NCBI RefSeq assembly: GCF_014648895.1
Contig: NZ_BMRZ01000003.1
Location: forward strand, 930,001-994,000
DNA length: 64,000 bases
Reading direction: 5' to 3'
DNA from: Streptomyces tanashiensis
GTDB taxonomy: Bacteria > Actinomycetota > Actinomycetes > Streptomycetales > Streptomycetaceae
The notes beneath the pieces are model-generated. The model saw only the letters and a list, made by a program, of their open reading frames with translations. It did no database searches and was not told the DNA's origin. This document shows, in pieces, positions 1 through 8,932 of the stretch; position 1 is the first letter of the stretch, and each line of letters starts with the position of its first letter. The position numbers and the translations under genes were made by a program.

Positions 1-551
1 GCCCGCTCGCCGGCTACAAGTCGTACTTCGGCGCCATCGCCTACCCGCAGGGCAAGCCGTACTACAGCTACGACCAGGGCAACTGGCACTTCGTCGCCCT
101 CGACTCCAACTCCTTCGACGACGCCGCGCAGATCCAGTGGCTCAAGGACGACCTCGCGCGCAACACCAAGGGCTGCCTCGCCGCCTACTTCCACCACCCG
201 CTCTACTCCTCCGGCGGCCACGGCAACGACCCCGTCTCCAAGCCCGTCTGGCAGATCCTTTACGGGGCCAAGGCCGACCTCGTCCTCAACGGACACGACC
301 ACCACTACGAGCGCTTCGCCCCGCAGGACCCGAACGGGCGGGCCACCGCCGACGGCATCGTGGAGATCGTCGGCGGCATGGGCGGCGCCGAGCCCTACGA
401 CATCGAGACCGTCCAGCCGAACAGCCAGAAGCGGATCAGCGGACCGTACGGCGTCCTGAAGCTGGACCTCACCGACACCACCTACACCTGGCAGTACGTC
501 GGCACCGACGACCAGGTCAAGGACTCCGGCCCGACCTACACCTGCCACTGA
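1..551 (+). CDS. Metallophosphoesterase (calcineurin-like), C-terminal part
   Basis: The gene enters from the left edge; codons run from base 3 and stop at 549-551, so only the last 182 residues are present. The motif GHDHHYERFAP and the upstream YFHHPLYSS are the metal-binding blocks of secreted calcineurin-like phosphoesterases of the alkaline phosphatase / purple acid phosphatase type, which cleave phosphomonoesters or diesters with a di-metal centre. The C-terminal part (GPYGVLKLDL, then a WQY strand) looks like the beta-rich end of these enzymes. The stop overlaps the ATG of the following MFS gene, suggesting co-transcription. Signal peptide and substrate cannot be judged because the N-terminus is missing. 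Confidence 0.85.
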   Translation, partial: PLAGYKSYFGAIAYPQGKPYYSYDQGNWHFVALDSNSFDDAAQIQWLKDDLARNTKGCLAAYFHHPLYSSGGHGNDPVSKPVWQILYGAKADLVLNGHDHHYERFAPQDPNGRATADGIVEIVGGMGGAEPYDIETVQPNSQKRISGPYGVLKLDLTDTTYTWQYVGTDDQVKDSGPTYTCH

Positions 552-1828
552 TGTACCTCGCGACCACCGGTCGCCGCGACGCGCCGCCCCGCCCCACCGG
601 GGCCCGGCGGCGCGTCCCCGGCACCGTCCTCGCCCTCGGCGCGGTCAGCCTCGTCACCGACGTCTCCTCGGAGATGGTGACGGCCGTCCTGCCGCTCTAC
701 CTGGTCCTCGGACTCGGCCTCTCCCCGCTCCAGTTCGGGCTCCTCGACGGCCTCTCCACCGGCGCCACCGCGCTCGTACGGCTCCTCGGCGGCGCCACCG
801 CCGACCGCGGCGGCCGCCACAAACAGATCGGCGGACTCGGCTACGCCCTCTCCGCCTGCTCCCGGCTCGGCCTCCTCCTCGCCGGCGGGGCGACCGGCGG
901 GATCGCCGGAGCGCTCGCCGCCGACAAACTGGGCAAGGGCGTCCGCACCGCCCCGCGCGACGCGCTCATCACCCTGCACAGCCCGCCCGAGGACCTGGGG
1001 CGCGCCTTCGGCACCCATCGCGCCATGGACACCACCGGCGCCCTCCTCGGCCCCCTCGCCGCCTTCGCGCTGCTGTGGGCGACGGCCGAGACGTACGAGG
1101 CGGTCTTCGCCGTCAGCTTCTGCGTCGGCGCGTTCGGCGTGCTGCTCTGGCTGCTCTTCGTCCCCGGACGCGTACGGGACACCCCGGACGTCCGGGACGC
1201 GCGGCCGAAGGCCCCGGCGGCGCCAAGCGCGCGTGGCGGGCTCCTCGCGGACCTGCGCTCCCCCGCGTACCGCCGGATCGTGGCCTGCGCCGCGCTCCTC
1301 GGCGCCGCCACCGTCGGCGACTCCTTCCTCTACCTGCTGCTCCAGCGACGTCTCGAACTCGACGTCACCTGGTTCCCGTTCCTGCCGCTCGGCGCGGCCG
1401 GCGTCTATCTGCTGCTCGCCGTCCCGGCAGGCCGCCTCGCCGACCGGTTCGGCCGCCGCCGCCCGTTCCTCCACGGACACGGGGCCCTGCTCCTCGCCTA
1501 CGGACTGCTCCTGGCCCCCGTGCCCGGGGCGGTCGCCCTCGTGGGCGTCCTCGTGCTGCTCGGGGTCTTCTACGCCACCACCGACGGCGTCCTGATGGCC
1601 CTCACCGGACCGTTCCTCGCCGAGGGACGGCAGGCCGGCGGCCTCGCGGTCGTCCAGACCGCGCAGGCGCTCGCCCGGCTCGGCGCCGCCGTCGCCTTCG
1701 GTGCCGTCTGGACGGCGAGCGGACCGGGGACGGCCCTCGTGGCCGCGCTCCTGGCCCTCGCGGCGGCCCTGTGCTGCGCCGCCCGTCTGCTGCCGTACGG
1801 GCCGATCCCCGAAAGGACCACGACATGA
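551..1828 (+). CDS. MFS transporter
   Basis: A 425-residue protein with about 12 hydrophobic segments. It shows the MFS loop signature between TM2 and TM3 (GGATADRGGRHKQIGG) and a second copy in the C-terminal half (GRLADRFGRRRPF). The family moves small molecules by proton coupling; the substrate cannot be read from sequence. The ATG at 551 overlaps the stop of the metallophosphoesterase by one base, and the stop overlaps the next gene by 4 nt (ATGA), so the three genes look translationally coupled. An in-frame reading frame continues upstream of 551, but that stretch lies over the metallophosphoesterase and lacks membrane protein character. Confidence 0.88.
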   Translation: MYLATTGRRDAPPRPTGARRRVPGTVLALGAVSLVTDVSSEMVTAVLPLYLVLGLGLSPLQFGLLDGLSTGATALVRLLGGATADRGGRHKQIGGLGYALSACSRLGLLLAGGATGGIAGALAADKLGKGVRTAPRDALITLHSPPEDLGRAFGTHRAMDTTGALLGPLAAFALLWATAETYEAVFAVSFCVGAFGVLLWLLFVPGRVRDTPDVRDARPKAPAAPSARGGLLADLRSPAYRRIVACAALLGAATVGDSFLYLLLQRRLELDVTWFPFLPLGAAGVYLLLAVPAGRLADRFGRRRPFLHGHGALLLAYGLLLAPVPGAVALVGVLVLLGVFYATTDGVLMALTGPFLAEGRQAGGLAVVQTAQALARLGAAVAFGAVWTASGPGTALVAALLALAAALCCAARLLPYGPIPERTTT

Positions 1829-2805
1829 CCATCGCCGCCTCCACGCGCGCGCGTGTGGGGATCCTCGTCCTCGCCCTCCTGCTGCTCGGCGGCGGAGCCA
1901 CCGCCTACACCCTGCGGGTCGCCTCCGGGCGGGCCGCCGCCACCGGGGCCGCGGACCCCGGCTTCACCCTCGGCGGCGGCGCCGGGGCGCTCTACGTCCG
2001 GGACGCCGCGAGCGGGCGCGTCGCGCGCGTGGACCCGGCCGCGCCCGGTGGCCGGGTGGCCGGCGGGCCCTCCTGCGACCGCTTCCACGCGGCCGGTTCC
2101 ACCGCCCTCTGCCTCCAGCGGCGCCCCGGAGTCCCGGCCCGCTCGTACGTCCTCGTGCTCGACGAGCGGCTCCGCGAGGTCCGCCGCATGAGCCTGCCGG
2201 GCATCCCCAGCCGGGCCAGGGTCTCCGCCTCGGGACGCATGCTGTCCTGGACGATGTTCGCCACCGGCGACTCGTACGCGCGCTCGGCCTTCTCCACCCG
2301 CACCTCGATCCTCGACCTGCGCACCGGCTACCTGGTGAAGAACATCGAGCAGATCCCGCTCACCCTCGACGGCCGCCGCCACCACGCCCCCGACGTCAAC
2401 TACTGGGGCGTCACCTTCGCCGCGGACGACAACCGCTTCTACGCCACCGTCTCGACGGGCGGCCGCACCCGTCTCGTCGAGGGAGACATGCGGAACTGGT
2501 CCGCCCGGGCCCTGCGCGAGAACGTCGAATGCCCCTCGCTCTCCCCGGACGGGACCCGGATCGCCTTCAAGAAGCGGGTGTCCGAGGGTCCGCGCGAGCC
2601 GTGGCGGCTGTACGTCCTCGACCTGGGCACCGGACGGGAGCACCCCGTCGCCGAGCGGCGCGGCATCGACGACCAGGCGCTGTGGACGGACCCGAAGACC
2701 CTCGCGTACGGGTACGGGGGAGCAGTCTGGTCGGTGCCCGCCGACGGCACGGGCACCCCGCGGCGACTGGCCGGCGGGGCCTCCTCCCCGGCGGTGCCGC
2801 GTTGA
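1825..2805 (+). CDS. TolB-like beta-propeller protein, membrane-anchored
   Basis: A 326-residue protein with an N-terminal uncleaved signal anchor (hydrophobic residues about 10-30, VGILVLALLLLGGGATAYTL). An extracytoplasmic domain with WD40/TolB-like strands follows (ECPSLSPDGTRIAFKKR, LYVLDLGTGREHPVAE, GGAVWSVPADG). Such propellers usually bind partners or sugars at the cell surface. It starts inside the end of the MFS gene (ATGA overlap, with GAAAGGA upstream), so the two probably act together. No catalytic residues are apparent and I give no specific function. Confidence 0.75.
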   Translation: MTIAASTRARVGILVLALLLLGGGATAYTLRVASGRAAATGAADPGFTLGGGAGALYVRDAASGRVARVDPAAPGGRVAGGPSCDRFHAAGSTALCLQRRPGVPARSYVLVLDERLREVRRMSLPGIPSRARVSASGRMLSWTMFATGDSYARSAFSTRTSILDLRTGYLVKNIEQIPLTLDGRRHHAPDVNYWGVTFAADDNRFYATVSTGGRTRLVEGDMRNWSARALRENVECPSLSPDGTRIAFKKRVSEGPREPWRLYVLDLGTGREHPVAERRGIDDQALWTDPKTLAYGYGGAVWSVPADGTGTPRRLAGGASSPAVPR

Positions 2806-2826
2806 GCGTGCCCGGGCCGGTCCCGG

Positions 2827-4116
2827 TCAGGCCTTCCGGAGGGTGCCCCGCAGCGCGAGCGCGGCCATCGGCAGCAGCAGGCACGCGGCGATCGCGTTCA
2901 GCGGACCGTAGCCCGCCTGGGAGACGATCAGGCCCGCCGCGAGGCCGCCGACCCCGGCGGCGGTGTTCATGACGAAGTCGGAGAGCCCCTGGACGGCGGC
3001 CCGCGCGGCCTGCGGCACCGAGTCGGTGAGCAGCGCCGAGCCGGACACGAGCCCCGCCGACCAGCCCAGACCGAGGACGAAGAGGCCCAGGGCGGTCCGG
3101 CCGTGGGACGGCCCCGCCGTGCCCGCGACGAGCGCCGCCGCACCGATCAGTCCGACCGCGAGCCCGATCACCGCGAGCCGGCCCAGCCGGTCGGAGAGCC
3201 AGCCCATGAGCGGCGAGAAGGCGTACATCCCCGCGATGTGCCCGCTGATCACGAGCCCGATCAGCTGGATGTCCGCGCCGTGATGGGTGAGCGCCACCGG
3301 TGTCATCGACATGATCGACACCATGGCGGTGTGCGAGCCGGCGATGGTGACCAGGGCGAGCCGGGCCCGCGGGGACTTCCGCACCGCGTCCATGCCGGCC
3401 CGCAGGGAGCGGCCCTCCGCCGCCTCGCCCGGCCCGGCGTCCAGCGCGCGGGCGGTGAGCAGCGGGTCCGGGCGCAGCAGCACGGCCACCACGGCCGCGG
3501 CGAGCACGAAGACACCGGCGGCCCAGACGAACGGGCCGGCGGCGGCCGGGATCCCCAGGCCCGACACGCTCTTCCCGGCGGGCGCCGCCACGTTCGGGCC
3601 GAGCACCGCGCCGATGGTGGTCGCCCACACGACCGTGGAGATGGCCCGGGCCCTGCGGTCCGGTTCGGCCAGGTCGGCGGCGGCGAAGCGGGCCGCCAGG
3701 TTCGCCGAGGACCCGGCACCGAAGCCGACGAGCCCGACGAGCAGCACGGGGAAGTTCCCGAGGACCGCCCCGAGCACCACGACACCGGCCCCGAGCGCCC
3801 CGAGCAGATACGCGAGGACGAGTCCCGCCCGGCGGCCTCGCCGGGCCATCAGGGTGGCCAGCGGCATGGCGAGCAGCGCGGAACCGGCCACCGAGGCCGT
3901 CGACGCCAGACCGGACAGCGCCTCGGTGCCGCTCACGTCCCTCGCCAGGACGGCGGCGAGGGCGAAGCCGATGGCGATGCCGAGGCCTCCCAGGATCTGG
4001 GTGGCGATCAGCGCCGCCTGCACGCGTCGGCGGAGCGCGGGCAGCTCGGCGGGGGTGACGGGGGCGGATATGCCGTCGGGCACGGTGGCGTCAGGGGCAC
4101 TGGGGGTATGTGTCAC
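2827..4116 (-). CDS. MFS transporter
   Basis: A 429-residue, 12-TM protein. The loop motif ATLMARRGRRAG follows TM2 and MGWLSDRLGRLAVIG occurs in the second half, typical of drug or metabolite exporters of the major facilitator superfamily. The start is a GTG at 4116 without a clear Shine-Dalgarno sequence. The gene converges on the TolB-like gene with only 21 nt between stops, and lies downstream of ogt on the same strand (66-nt gap). Substrate unknown. Confidence 0.88.
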   Translation of the reverse strand: MTHTPSAPDATVPDGISAPVTPAELPALRRRVQAALIATQILGGLGIAIGFALAAVLARDVSGTEALSGLASTASVAGSALLAMPLATLMARRGRRAGLVLAYLLGALGAGVVVLGAVLGNFPVLLVGLVGFGAGSSANLAARFAAADLAEPDRRARAISTVVWATTIGAVLGPNVAAPAGKSVSGLGIPAAAGPFVWAAGVFVLAAAVVAVLLRPDPLLTARALDAGPGEAAEGRSLRAGMDAVRKSPRARLALVTIAGSHTAMVSIMSMTPVALTHHGADIQLIGLVISGHIAGMYAFSPLMGWLSDRLGRLAVIGLAVGLIGAAALVAGTAGPSHGRTALGLFVLGLGWSAGLVSGSALLTDSVPQAARAAVQGLSDFVMNTAAGVGGLAAGLIVSQAGYGPLNAIAACLLLPMAALALRGTLRKA

Positions 4117-4182
4117 TTACGTGAGTGTGCCAGCCGTCCCATCCCGTGGGAACGCCGCCTCCTCCCCGGTGGCCTCCGGTGC

Positions 4183-4761
4183 TCAGAAGAGCGGCGCAGG
4201 CAGCACGCCCTCCAGGGCCAGCAGCTGTCTCTTCGTCTCCAGGCCGCCCCCGAAACCGCCGAGGCCGCCGTCGCTCTCCACCACCCGGTGGCACGGCACC
4301 ACCACCGGCAGCGGATTGGAGCCCATCGCCGCTCCGACCGCCTGCGCCGCACCCGGCTGCCCCACGCGCCTCGCCAGCTCCCCGTACCCGACGACCGTGC
4401 CGTACGGAACGCCCGCCGCCAGCTCGCGCAGCACCTGCCGGTTGAAGCCGGTCGTCAGGGACCAGTCCAGCGGAAGGTCGAGCTCGTCCCGGTCGCCCGC
4501 GAAGTACCGGTCGAGCCGGCGTGTCACCTCCGCGAGCCGCCCCGAGGCGCACTCCACCGGCTCGGCGCCGAGCTGCCCCGCCAGCCGGTCGAGCATCCGC
4601 TCCCGCCGTGCCGCGTCGGCGTGGAACTCGACCCGCACGAGCCCCCGCCCGGTGGCGGCGAGGAAGAGCGGCCCGATGACGCTCTCCACGACCGTCCACT
4701 CCACCGTGACGGCCCGCTCCCCGCCGTCCGGCACCGCTTCCGCCCCCGTGTCGATGTCCAT
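4183..4761 (-). CDS. ogt: Methylated-DNA-[protein]-cysteine S-methyltransferase
   Basis: A 192-residue suicide enzyme that removes alkyl groups from O6-alkylguanine in DNA. The active-site block PVVVPCHRVV puts the acceptor cysteine at residue 157. The wing and helix-turn-helix region (PYGTVVGYGELARRVG, residues 119-134) precedes it. The reading frame is open for 43 more codons upstream, but the ATG at 4761 is chosen for two reasons. The family domain begins just after it, and a DNA-damage type promoter has its -10 box exactly 7 nt before this ATG, which implies a leaderless mRNA. Its DNA-repair role fits damage control. Confidence 0.92.
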   Translation of the reverse strand: MDIDTGAEAVPDGGERAVTVEWTVVESVIGPLFLAATGRGLVRVEFHADAARRERMLDRLAGQLGAEPVECASGRLAEVTRRLDRYFAGDRDELDLPLDWSLTTGFNRQVLRELAAGVPYGTVVGYGELARRVGQPGAAQAVGAAMGSNPLPVVVPCHRVVESDGGLGGFGGGLETKRQLLALEGVLPAPLF

Positions 4762-4768
4762 GCCGCCC

Positions 4769-4791
4769 ACGGTACGACCCGGCACCGACAA
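4769..4791 (-). promoter_or_regulatory. RecA-NDp (PafBC-type) DNA-damage promoter of ogt
   Basis: On the minus strand the sequence reads TTGTCGGTG, then 8 nt (CCGGGTCG), then TACCGT. This matches every position of the actinobacterial RecA-NDp consensus TTGTCRGTG-N8-TANNNT. The hexamer ends 7 nt before the ogt ATG, so transcription should begin at or next to the start codon. Assignment to PafBC is from family knowledge of mycobacteria; only the motif is seen here. Confidence 0.8.
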
Positions 4792-4901
4792 CGCGGTCGG
4801 AACCGACACCGAGATCACGGACCGGTCTCGCTCCGGTCTCGCGACCGGAAATTCCCCGGTCACATGGTCGCCGGGCGTCGGGCGCGCCATAATCTCGCCC
4901 C

Positions 4902-4913
4902 GGTAGTACTACC
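4902..4913. promoter_or_regulatory. Perfect 12-bp palindrome upstream of the MHYT gene
   Basis: GGTAGTACTACC is a perfect palindrome 57 nt before the MHYT start codon and just downstream of a possible -10 box (CATAAT, near 4888). It sits in the 208-nt divergent region between ogt and the MHYT gene. It could be the operator of an unidentified dimeric regulator; no cognate regulator is adjacent. Confidence 0.45.
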
Positions 4914-4969
4914 CAGCGGTACCGACTGTTTTCGGACGACGTTGCACCAGGGGTGGAGGACACACGCTC

Positions 4970-5881
4970 ATGCAGGGCACGGTCGACGGATTCAGCTACG
5001 GGCTCGTCACGCCGGTGGCCGCCTTTCTCATGGCCTGCCTCGGCGGCGCCCTCGGTCTGAGGTGCACCACCAGATCGCTCCGCCACCGCGACACCTTCAA
5101 GGCGGGCTGGCTCGCCCTCGGCGCCACCTCGATCGGCACCGGCATCTGGACCATGCACTTCATCGCCATGATGGGCTTCTCGGTCCGGCAGGCGCCCATC
5201 AACTACGACCGCCCCATCACCTTCGCCAGCCTGGGTGTCGCCGTCCTCATGGTCGGCATCGGCATCTTCATCGTCGGCTACCGCGGCGCGACCGCCCTCA
5301 CCCTGGTCACCGGCGGCACGATCACCGGCCTCGGCGTCGCCACCATGCACTACCTCGGCATGGCCGGTATGCGCCTCCAGGGCCGGATCGAGTACGACAC
5401 GCTCACCGTCGCCCTCTCCGTGGTCATCGCCGTCGTGGCCGCCACCGCGGCCCTCTGGGCGGCCGTCTCCGTCCATGGATTTCTGGCCAGCCTCGGCGCG
5501 AGCCTGGTGATGGGAGTCGCCGTCAGTGGTATGCACTACACCGCCATGGCCGCCGTCAGCGTCCACCTGCACGGGGCCGAGGCCCGGACCGGGACCGGAG
5601 ACACCGCCACCTCGCTCCTCCTACCCATGCTCATCGGCCCGGCGGTCTTCCTGATCCTGGCCGCCGTCGTCGTCATGTTCGACCCGCTGCTCGTGATGGG
5701 CGACCCGGACTGGCAGCGGCCCGCCGCCCGGACCCCGCACCGGCCCGGCGTGCCCGCCCCGCGCCATGTCCCGTCCTACGGCGAGCCCGCCAACTGGAGC
5801 GCCCGCCCCGCCGGCCGGGGCCCCGGCCGGACCGCCCGCAGGAGCGTCCCGCGCGGCGGACACCGTTCCCAGGACTGGTGA
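4970..5881 (+). CDS. MHYT-domain integral membrane sensor protein
   Basis: A 303-residue membrane protein with about seven TM segments. It has the three diagnostic MHYT repeats: MHFIAM (62-67), MHYLGM (126-131) and MHYTAM (188-193). The Met and His residues are proposed in this family to bind copper and to sense O2, CO or NO. Unlike the founding members it carries no GGDEF/EAL or kinase output domain. The C-terminal 75 residues are a Pro/Arg/Gly-rich cytoplasmic tail (residues 235-303). The ATG follows GGTGGAGGACAC, a good ribosome site. Signalling partner unknown. Confidence 0.88.
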   Translation: MQGTVDGFSYGLVTPVAAFLMACLGGALGLRCTTRSLRHRDTFKAGWLALGATSIGTGIWTMHFIAMMGFSVRQAPINYDRPITFASLGVAVLMVGIGIFIVGYRGATALTLVTGGTITGLGVATMHYLGMAGMRLQGRIEYDTLTVALSVVIAVVAATAALWAAVSVHGFLASLGASLVMGVAVSGMHYTAMAAVSVHLHGAEARTGTGDTATSLLLPMLIGPAVFLILAAVVVMFDPLLVMGDPDWQRPAARTPHRPGVPAPRHVPSYGEPANWSARPAGRGPGRTARRSVPRGGHRSQDW

Positions 5882-5923
5882 CGGGACACCCGGCGACCGG
5901 GCGGTGAGCCGATCACCGCCCGA

Positions 5924-5946
5924 GTGTCAGTGCCGGGTCGTACGGT
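5924..5946 (+). promoter_or_regulatory. RecA-NDp (PafBC-type) promoter of uvrB
   Basis: GTGTCAGTG, 8 nt (CCGGGTCG, identical to the ogt spacer), then TACGGT. This is the DNA-damage promoter consensus with a single mismatch at the first base. The -10 hexamer ends 6 nt before the uvrB ATG, so the mRNA is probably leaderless; no Shine-Dalgarno sequence is present. Confidence 0.8.
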
Positions 5947-5952
5947 GGTTGC

Positions 5953-8091
5953 ATGCGGCCCGTTTCCAAGATCGAACGTTCGGTGGCGCCCTTCGAGGTC
6001 GTCAGTGAGTACAAGCCCAGCGGCGACCAGCCGACCGCCATCGCCGACCTCGAGCGGCGCATCCGCGCCGGCGAGAAGGACGTCGTGCTCCTCGGCGCCA
6101 CCGGCACCGGCAAGTCGGCGACCACGGCGTGGATGATCGAGAAGCTCCAGCGCCCCACCCTGGTGATGGCGCCGAACAAGACGCTGGCCGCCCAGCTGGC
6201 GAACGAGTTCCGCGAGCTCCTGCCGAACAACGCCGTCGAGTACTTCGTCTCGTACTACGACTACTACCAGCCCGAGGCGTACGTGCCGCAGTCGGACACG
6301 TACATCGAGAAGGACTCCTCCATCAACGAGGAGGTGGAGCGGCTCCGCCACTCCGCGACGAACTCCCTGCTCACCCGCCGCGACGTCATCGTGGTCGCCT
6401 CCGTCTCCTGCATCTACGGCCTCGGCACGCCCCAGGAGTACGTGGACCGGATGGTCCCGCTCAAGGTCGGCGAGGAGATCGACCGCGACCAGCTGCTGCG
6501 CCGCTTCGTCGACATCCAGTACACGCGGAACGACCTCGCGTTCACCCGCGGCACGTTCCGCGTGCGCGGCGACACCATCGAGATCTTCCCGGTGTACGAG
6601 GAGCTCGCCGTCCGCATCGAGATGTTCGGCGACGAGATCGAGGCCCTCTCCACCCTCCACCCGCTCACCGGCGAGGTCATCAGCGAGGACCGCGAGCTCT
6701 ACGTCTTCCCCGCCAGCCACTACGTCGCGGGCCCCGAGCGCATGGAGCGCGCGGTCAACGACATCGAGCGCGAGCTGGAGGGCCGCCTCGCCGAGCTCGA
6801 CAAGCAGGGCAAGCACCTGGAGTCCCAGCGCCTGCGCATGCGCACCACGTACGACATCGAGATGATGCGGCAGATCGGCTCCTGCTCCGGCATCGAGAAC
6901 TACTCGATGCACTTCGACGGCCGCGAGCCCGGCTCCGCGCCCAACACCCTCCTCGACTACTTCCCCGAGGACTTCCTCCTCGTCATCGACGAGTCGCACG
7001 TCACCGTGCCGCAGATCGGCGCCATGTACGAGGGCGACGCCTCCCGCAAGCGGACCCTGGTCGACCACGGCTTCCGGCTCCCCTCCGCCCTCGACAACCG
7101 CCCGCTGAAGTGGGAGGAGTTCCAGGAGCGGATCGGCCAGACCGTCTACCTCTCCGCGACCCCCGGCACGTACGAACTCTCGCGCGGCGACGGCTTCGTC
7201 GAGCAGATCATCCGCCCCACCGGACTCGTCGACCCCGAGGTCGTCGTCAAGCCCACCGAGGGCCAGATCGACGACCTGGTCCACGAGATCCGGCTCCGCG
7301 CCGAGCGCGACGAGCGGGTCCTCGTCACCACCCTCACCAAGAAGATGGCCGAGGACCTCACCGACTACTTCCTGGAGCTCGGCATCCAGGTGCGCTACCT
7401 TCACAGCGACGTCGACACCCTGCGCCGCATCGAGCTGCTGCGCGAGCTGCGCGCCGGGGAGTACGACGTCCTCGTCGGCATCAACCTCCTCCGGGAGGGC
7501 CTCGACCTGCCCGAGGTGTCCCTCGTCGCCATCCTCGACGCAGACAAGCAGGGCTTCCTGCGCTCCGGGACCTCCCTCATCCAGACCATCGGCCGCGCCG
7601 CGCGCAACGTCTCGGGCCAGGTCCACATGTACGCGGACCGGATCACCCCGGCGATGGAGCAGGCCATCGACGAGACCAACCGGCGCCGCGAGAAGCAGAT
7701 CGCGTACAACACGGAGCACGGCATCGACCCGCAGCCGCTCCGCAAGAAGATCAACGACATCGTCGCGACCATCGCGCGCGAGGAGATCGACACCGAGGAA
7801 CTGCTCGGCACCGGCTACCGGCAGGGCAAGGAGGGCAAGGGTGCCAAGGCCCCCGTGCCCTCGCTCGCCGCGCACGGCCCCGCGGCCAGGGGCAAGGCCG
7901 GCAAGGCCGGATCGACCGTCGAGCTCGGCACCAGGCCCGCCACCGAACTGGCCGCGATCATCGAGGAGATGACCGACCGGATGCGCGCCGCGGCGGCCGA
8001 CCTGCAGTTCGAGGTGGCGGCCCGGCTCCGCGACGAAGTGGGGGAGCTGAAGAAGGAGTTGCGCCAGATGAAGGAGGCGGGACTCGCCTGA
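5953..8091 (+). CDS. uvrB: Excinuclease ABC subunit B
   Basis: A 712-residue helicase-like damage-verification subunit of nucleotide excision repair. It accepts DNA from UvrA and recruits UvrC. Seen in order: Walker A ([12 protein letters not shown]), the beta-hairpin tyrosines ([13 protein letters not shown]) that clamp the DNA strand, the DEAD-like box VIDESHV, helicase motifs V-VI ([23 protein letters not shown]), and a C-terminal UVR motif (residues about 665-705) for UvrC/UvrB contact. A Lys/Gly/Ala-rich linker ([10 protein letters not shown]) precedes the UVR motif. Length is normal for actinobacteria. Monocistronic, with a damage-type promoter and a downstream hairpin. Confidence 0.98.
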   Translation: MRPVSKIERSVAPFEVVSEYKPSGDQPTAIADLERRIRAGEKDVVLLGATGTGKSATTAWMIEKLQRPTLVMAPNKTLAAQLANEFRELLPNNAVEYFVSYYDYYQPEAYVPQSDTYIEKDSSINEEVERLRHSATNSLLTRRDVIVVASVSCIYGLGTPQEYVDRMVPLKVGEEIDRDQLLRRFVDIQYTRNDLAFTRGTFRVRGDTIEIFPVYEELAVRIEMFGDEIEALSTLHPLTGEVISEDRELYVFPASHYVAGPERMERAVNDIERELEGRLAELDKQGKHLESQRLRMRTTYDIEMMRQIGSCSGIENYSMHFDGREPGSAPNTLLDYFPEDFLLVIDESHVTVPQIGAMYEGDASRKRTLVDHGFRLPSALDNRPLKWEEFQERIGQTVYLSATPGTYELSRGDGFVEQIIRPTGLVDPEVVVKPTEGQIDDLVHEIRLRAERDERVLVTTLTKKMAEDLTDYFLELGIQVRYLHSDVDTLRRIELLRELRAGEYDVLVGINLLREGLDLPEVSLVAILDADKQGFLRSGTSLIQTIGRAARNVSGQVHMYADRITPAMEQAIDETNRRREKQIAYNTEHGIDPQPLRKKINDIVATIAREEIDTEELLGTGYRQGKEGKGAKAPVPSLAAHGPAARGKAGKAGSTVELGTRPATELAAIIEEMTDRMRAAAADLQFEVAARLRDEVGELKKELRQMKEAGLA

Positions 8092-8109
8092 TCCGAAGAG
8101 GGCGCGCGG

Positions 8110-8150
8110 GCGGTCCGGTGTGTTGCAAGACCGACACAAAACCGGACCGC
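8110..8150 (+). terminator. Hairpin downstream of uvrB
   Basis: GCGGTCCGGT (8110-8119) and ACCGGACCGC (8141-8150) are perfect 10-bp arms around a 21-nt loop. No T-run follows. Position suggests a Streptomyces-style terminator for uvrB. Confidence 0.55.
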
Positions 8151-8159
8151 GTCTCCGCG

Positions 8160-8182
8160 GTGTCGGTGCCGCTGCGTAGGGT
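8160..8182 (+). promoter_or_regulatory. RecA-NDp (PafBC-type) promoter before terD
   Basis: GTGTCGGTG, 8 nt (CCGCTGCG), TAGGGT: eight of nine bases of the upstream element, exact spacing and a consensus -10. Unlike uvrB the start codon lies 60 nt downstream and has its own ribosome site, giving a short leader. It implies that the TerD protein is induced by DNA damage. Confidence 0.72.
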
Positions 8183-8242
8183 GCTCGACAACCGCACGCA
8201 CCGGACAGCGGGCGCGGGGAACGCTAACGAGAGGGGCAACGC

Positions 8243-8821
8243 GTGTCGGTCAACATGACCAAGGGTCAGGCCATCAGCCTGGAGAAGAAGGGCGGGGGCA
8301 GCCTCACCCAGGTGCGGATGGGCCTCGGCTGGCAGGCGGCGCCGCGCCGTGGTCTCTTCGGCTCGCGCACCCGGGAGATCGACCTGGACGCCTCGGCCGT
8401 CCTCTTCGCCGAGAAGCAGCCGGTCGACGTGGTCTTCTTCCGTCACCTGGTCAGCGACGACGGCTCGGTCAAGCACACCGGCGACAACCTGGTGGGCGGC
8501 GCCGGCCAGGGCGGCGACGACGAGGCGATCCTCGTGGACCTGGAGCGGGTGCCGGTCCACATCGACCAGATCGTCTTCACGGTGAACTCCTTCACCGGCC
8601 AGACGTTCCAGGAAGTGCAGAACGCCTTCTGCCGGATCGTCGACGAGACGAACGGGCAGGAGCTTGCGCGCTACACCCTCGACGGCGGCGGCAACTACAC
8701 CGCGCAGATCATGGCGAAGGTGCACCGGGTCGGCTCCGGCTGGCAGATGACGGCCCTGGGCAACCCGGCCAACGGCCGCACCTTCCAGGACCTGATGCCC
8801 GCGATCCTGCCGCACCTGTAG
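8243..8821 (+). CDS. TerD-family stress protein
   Basis: A 192-residue TerD/TerE-type protein; these bind calcium and accompany tellurite, phage and general stress resistance. The start MSVNMTKGQAISLEKKG and the acidic calcium-binding blocks are all present: EIDLDASAVLF, GDNLVGGAGQGGDDEAILVDL, and the following IVFTVNSFTGQTF. The GTG start follows GAGAGGGG. The biochemical role is not settled for the family. The next gene also carries a TerD domain and terC follows that, so this is part of a small ter-like module. Confidence 0.93.
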   Translation: MSVNMTKGQAISLEKKGGGSLTQVRMGLGWQAAPRRGLFGSRTREIDLDASAVLFAEKQPVDVVFFRHLVSDDGSVKHTGDNLVGGAGQGGDDEAILVDLERVPVHIDQIVFTVNSFTGQTFQEVQNAFCRIVDETNGQELARYTLDGGGNYTAQIMAKVHRVGSGWQMTALGNPANGRTFQDLMPAILPHL

Positions 8822-8843
8822 ACGGGCCCGGCACGGCACACCC

Positions 8844-8878
8844 ACAGCTCCCGGAGGCGGCAGGCCACCGGGAGCTGT
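8844..8878 (+). terminator. Hairpin between the two TerD genes
   Basis: ACAGCTCCCGG (8844-8854) pairs perfectly with CCGGGAGCTGT (8868-8878) around a 13-nt loop, without a T-run. It probably ends or attenuates the terD transcript before the next gene at 8933. Confidence 0.55.
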
Positions 8879-8932
8879 CCGCATGATCCGCACCGGCGAG
8901 CACCGACCGGACACACCGAGGGGACAGAGACG

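Noticed and set aside
137-550. Upstream extension of the first MFS gene
   Set aside because: The region encodes the metallophosphoesterase in another frame with clear metal motifs, and the extension is Arg/Pro-rich without membrane segments.
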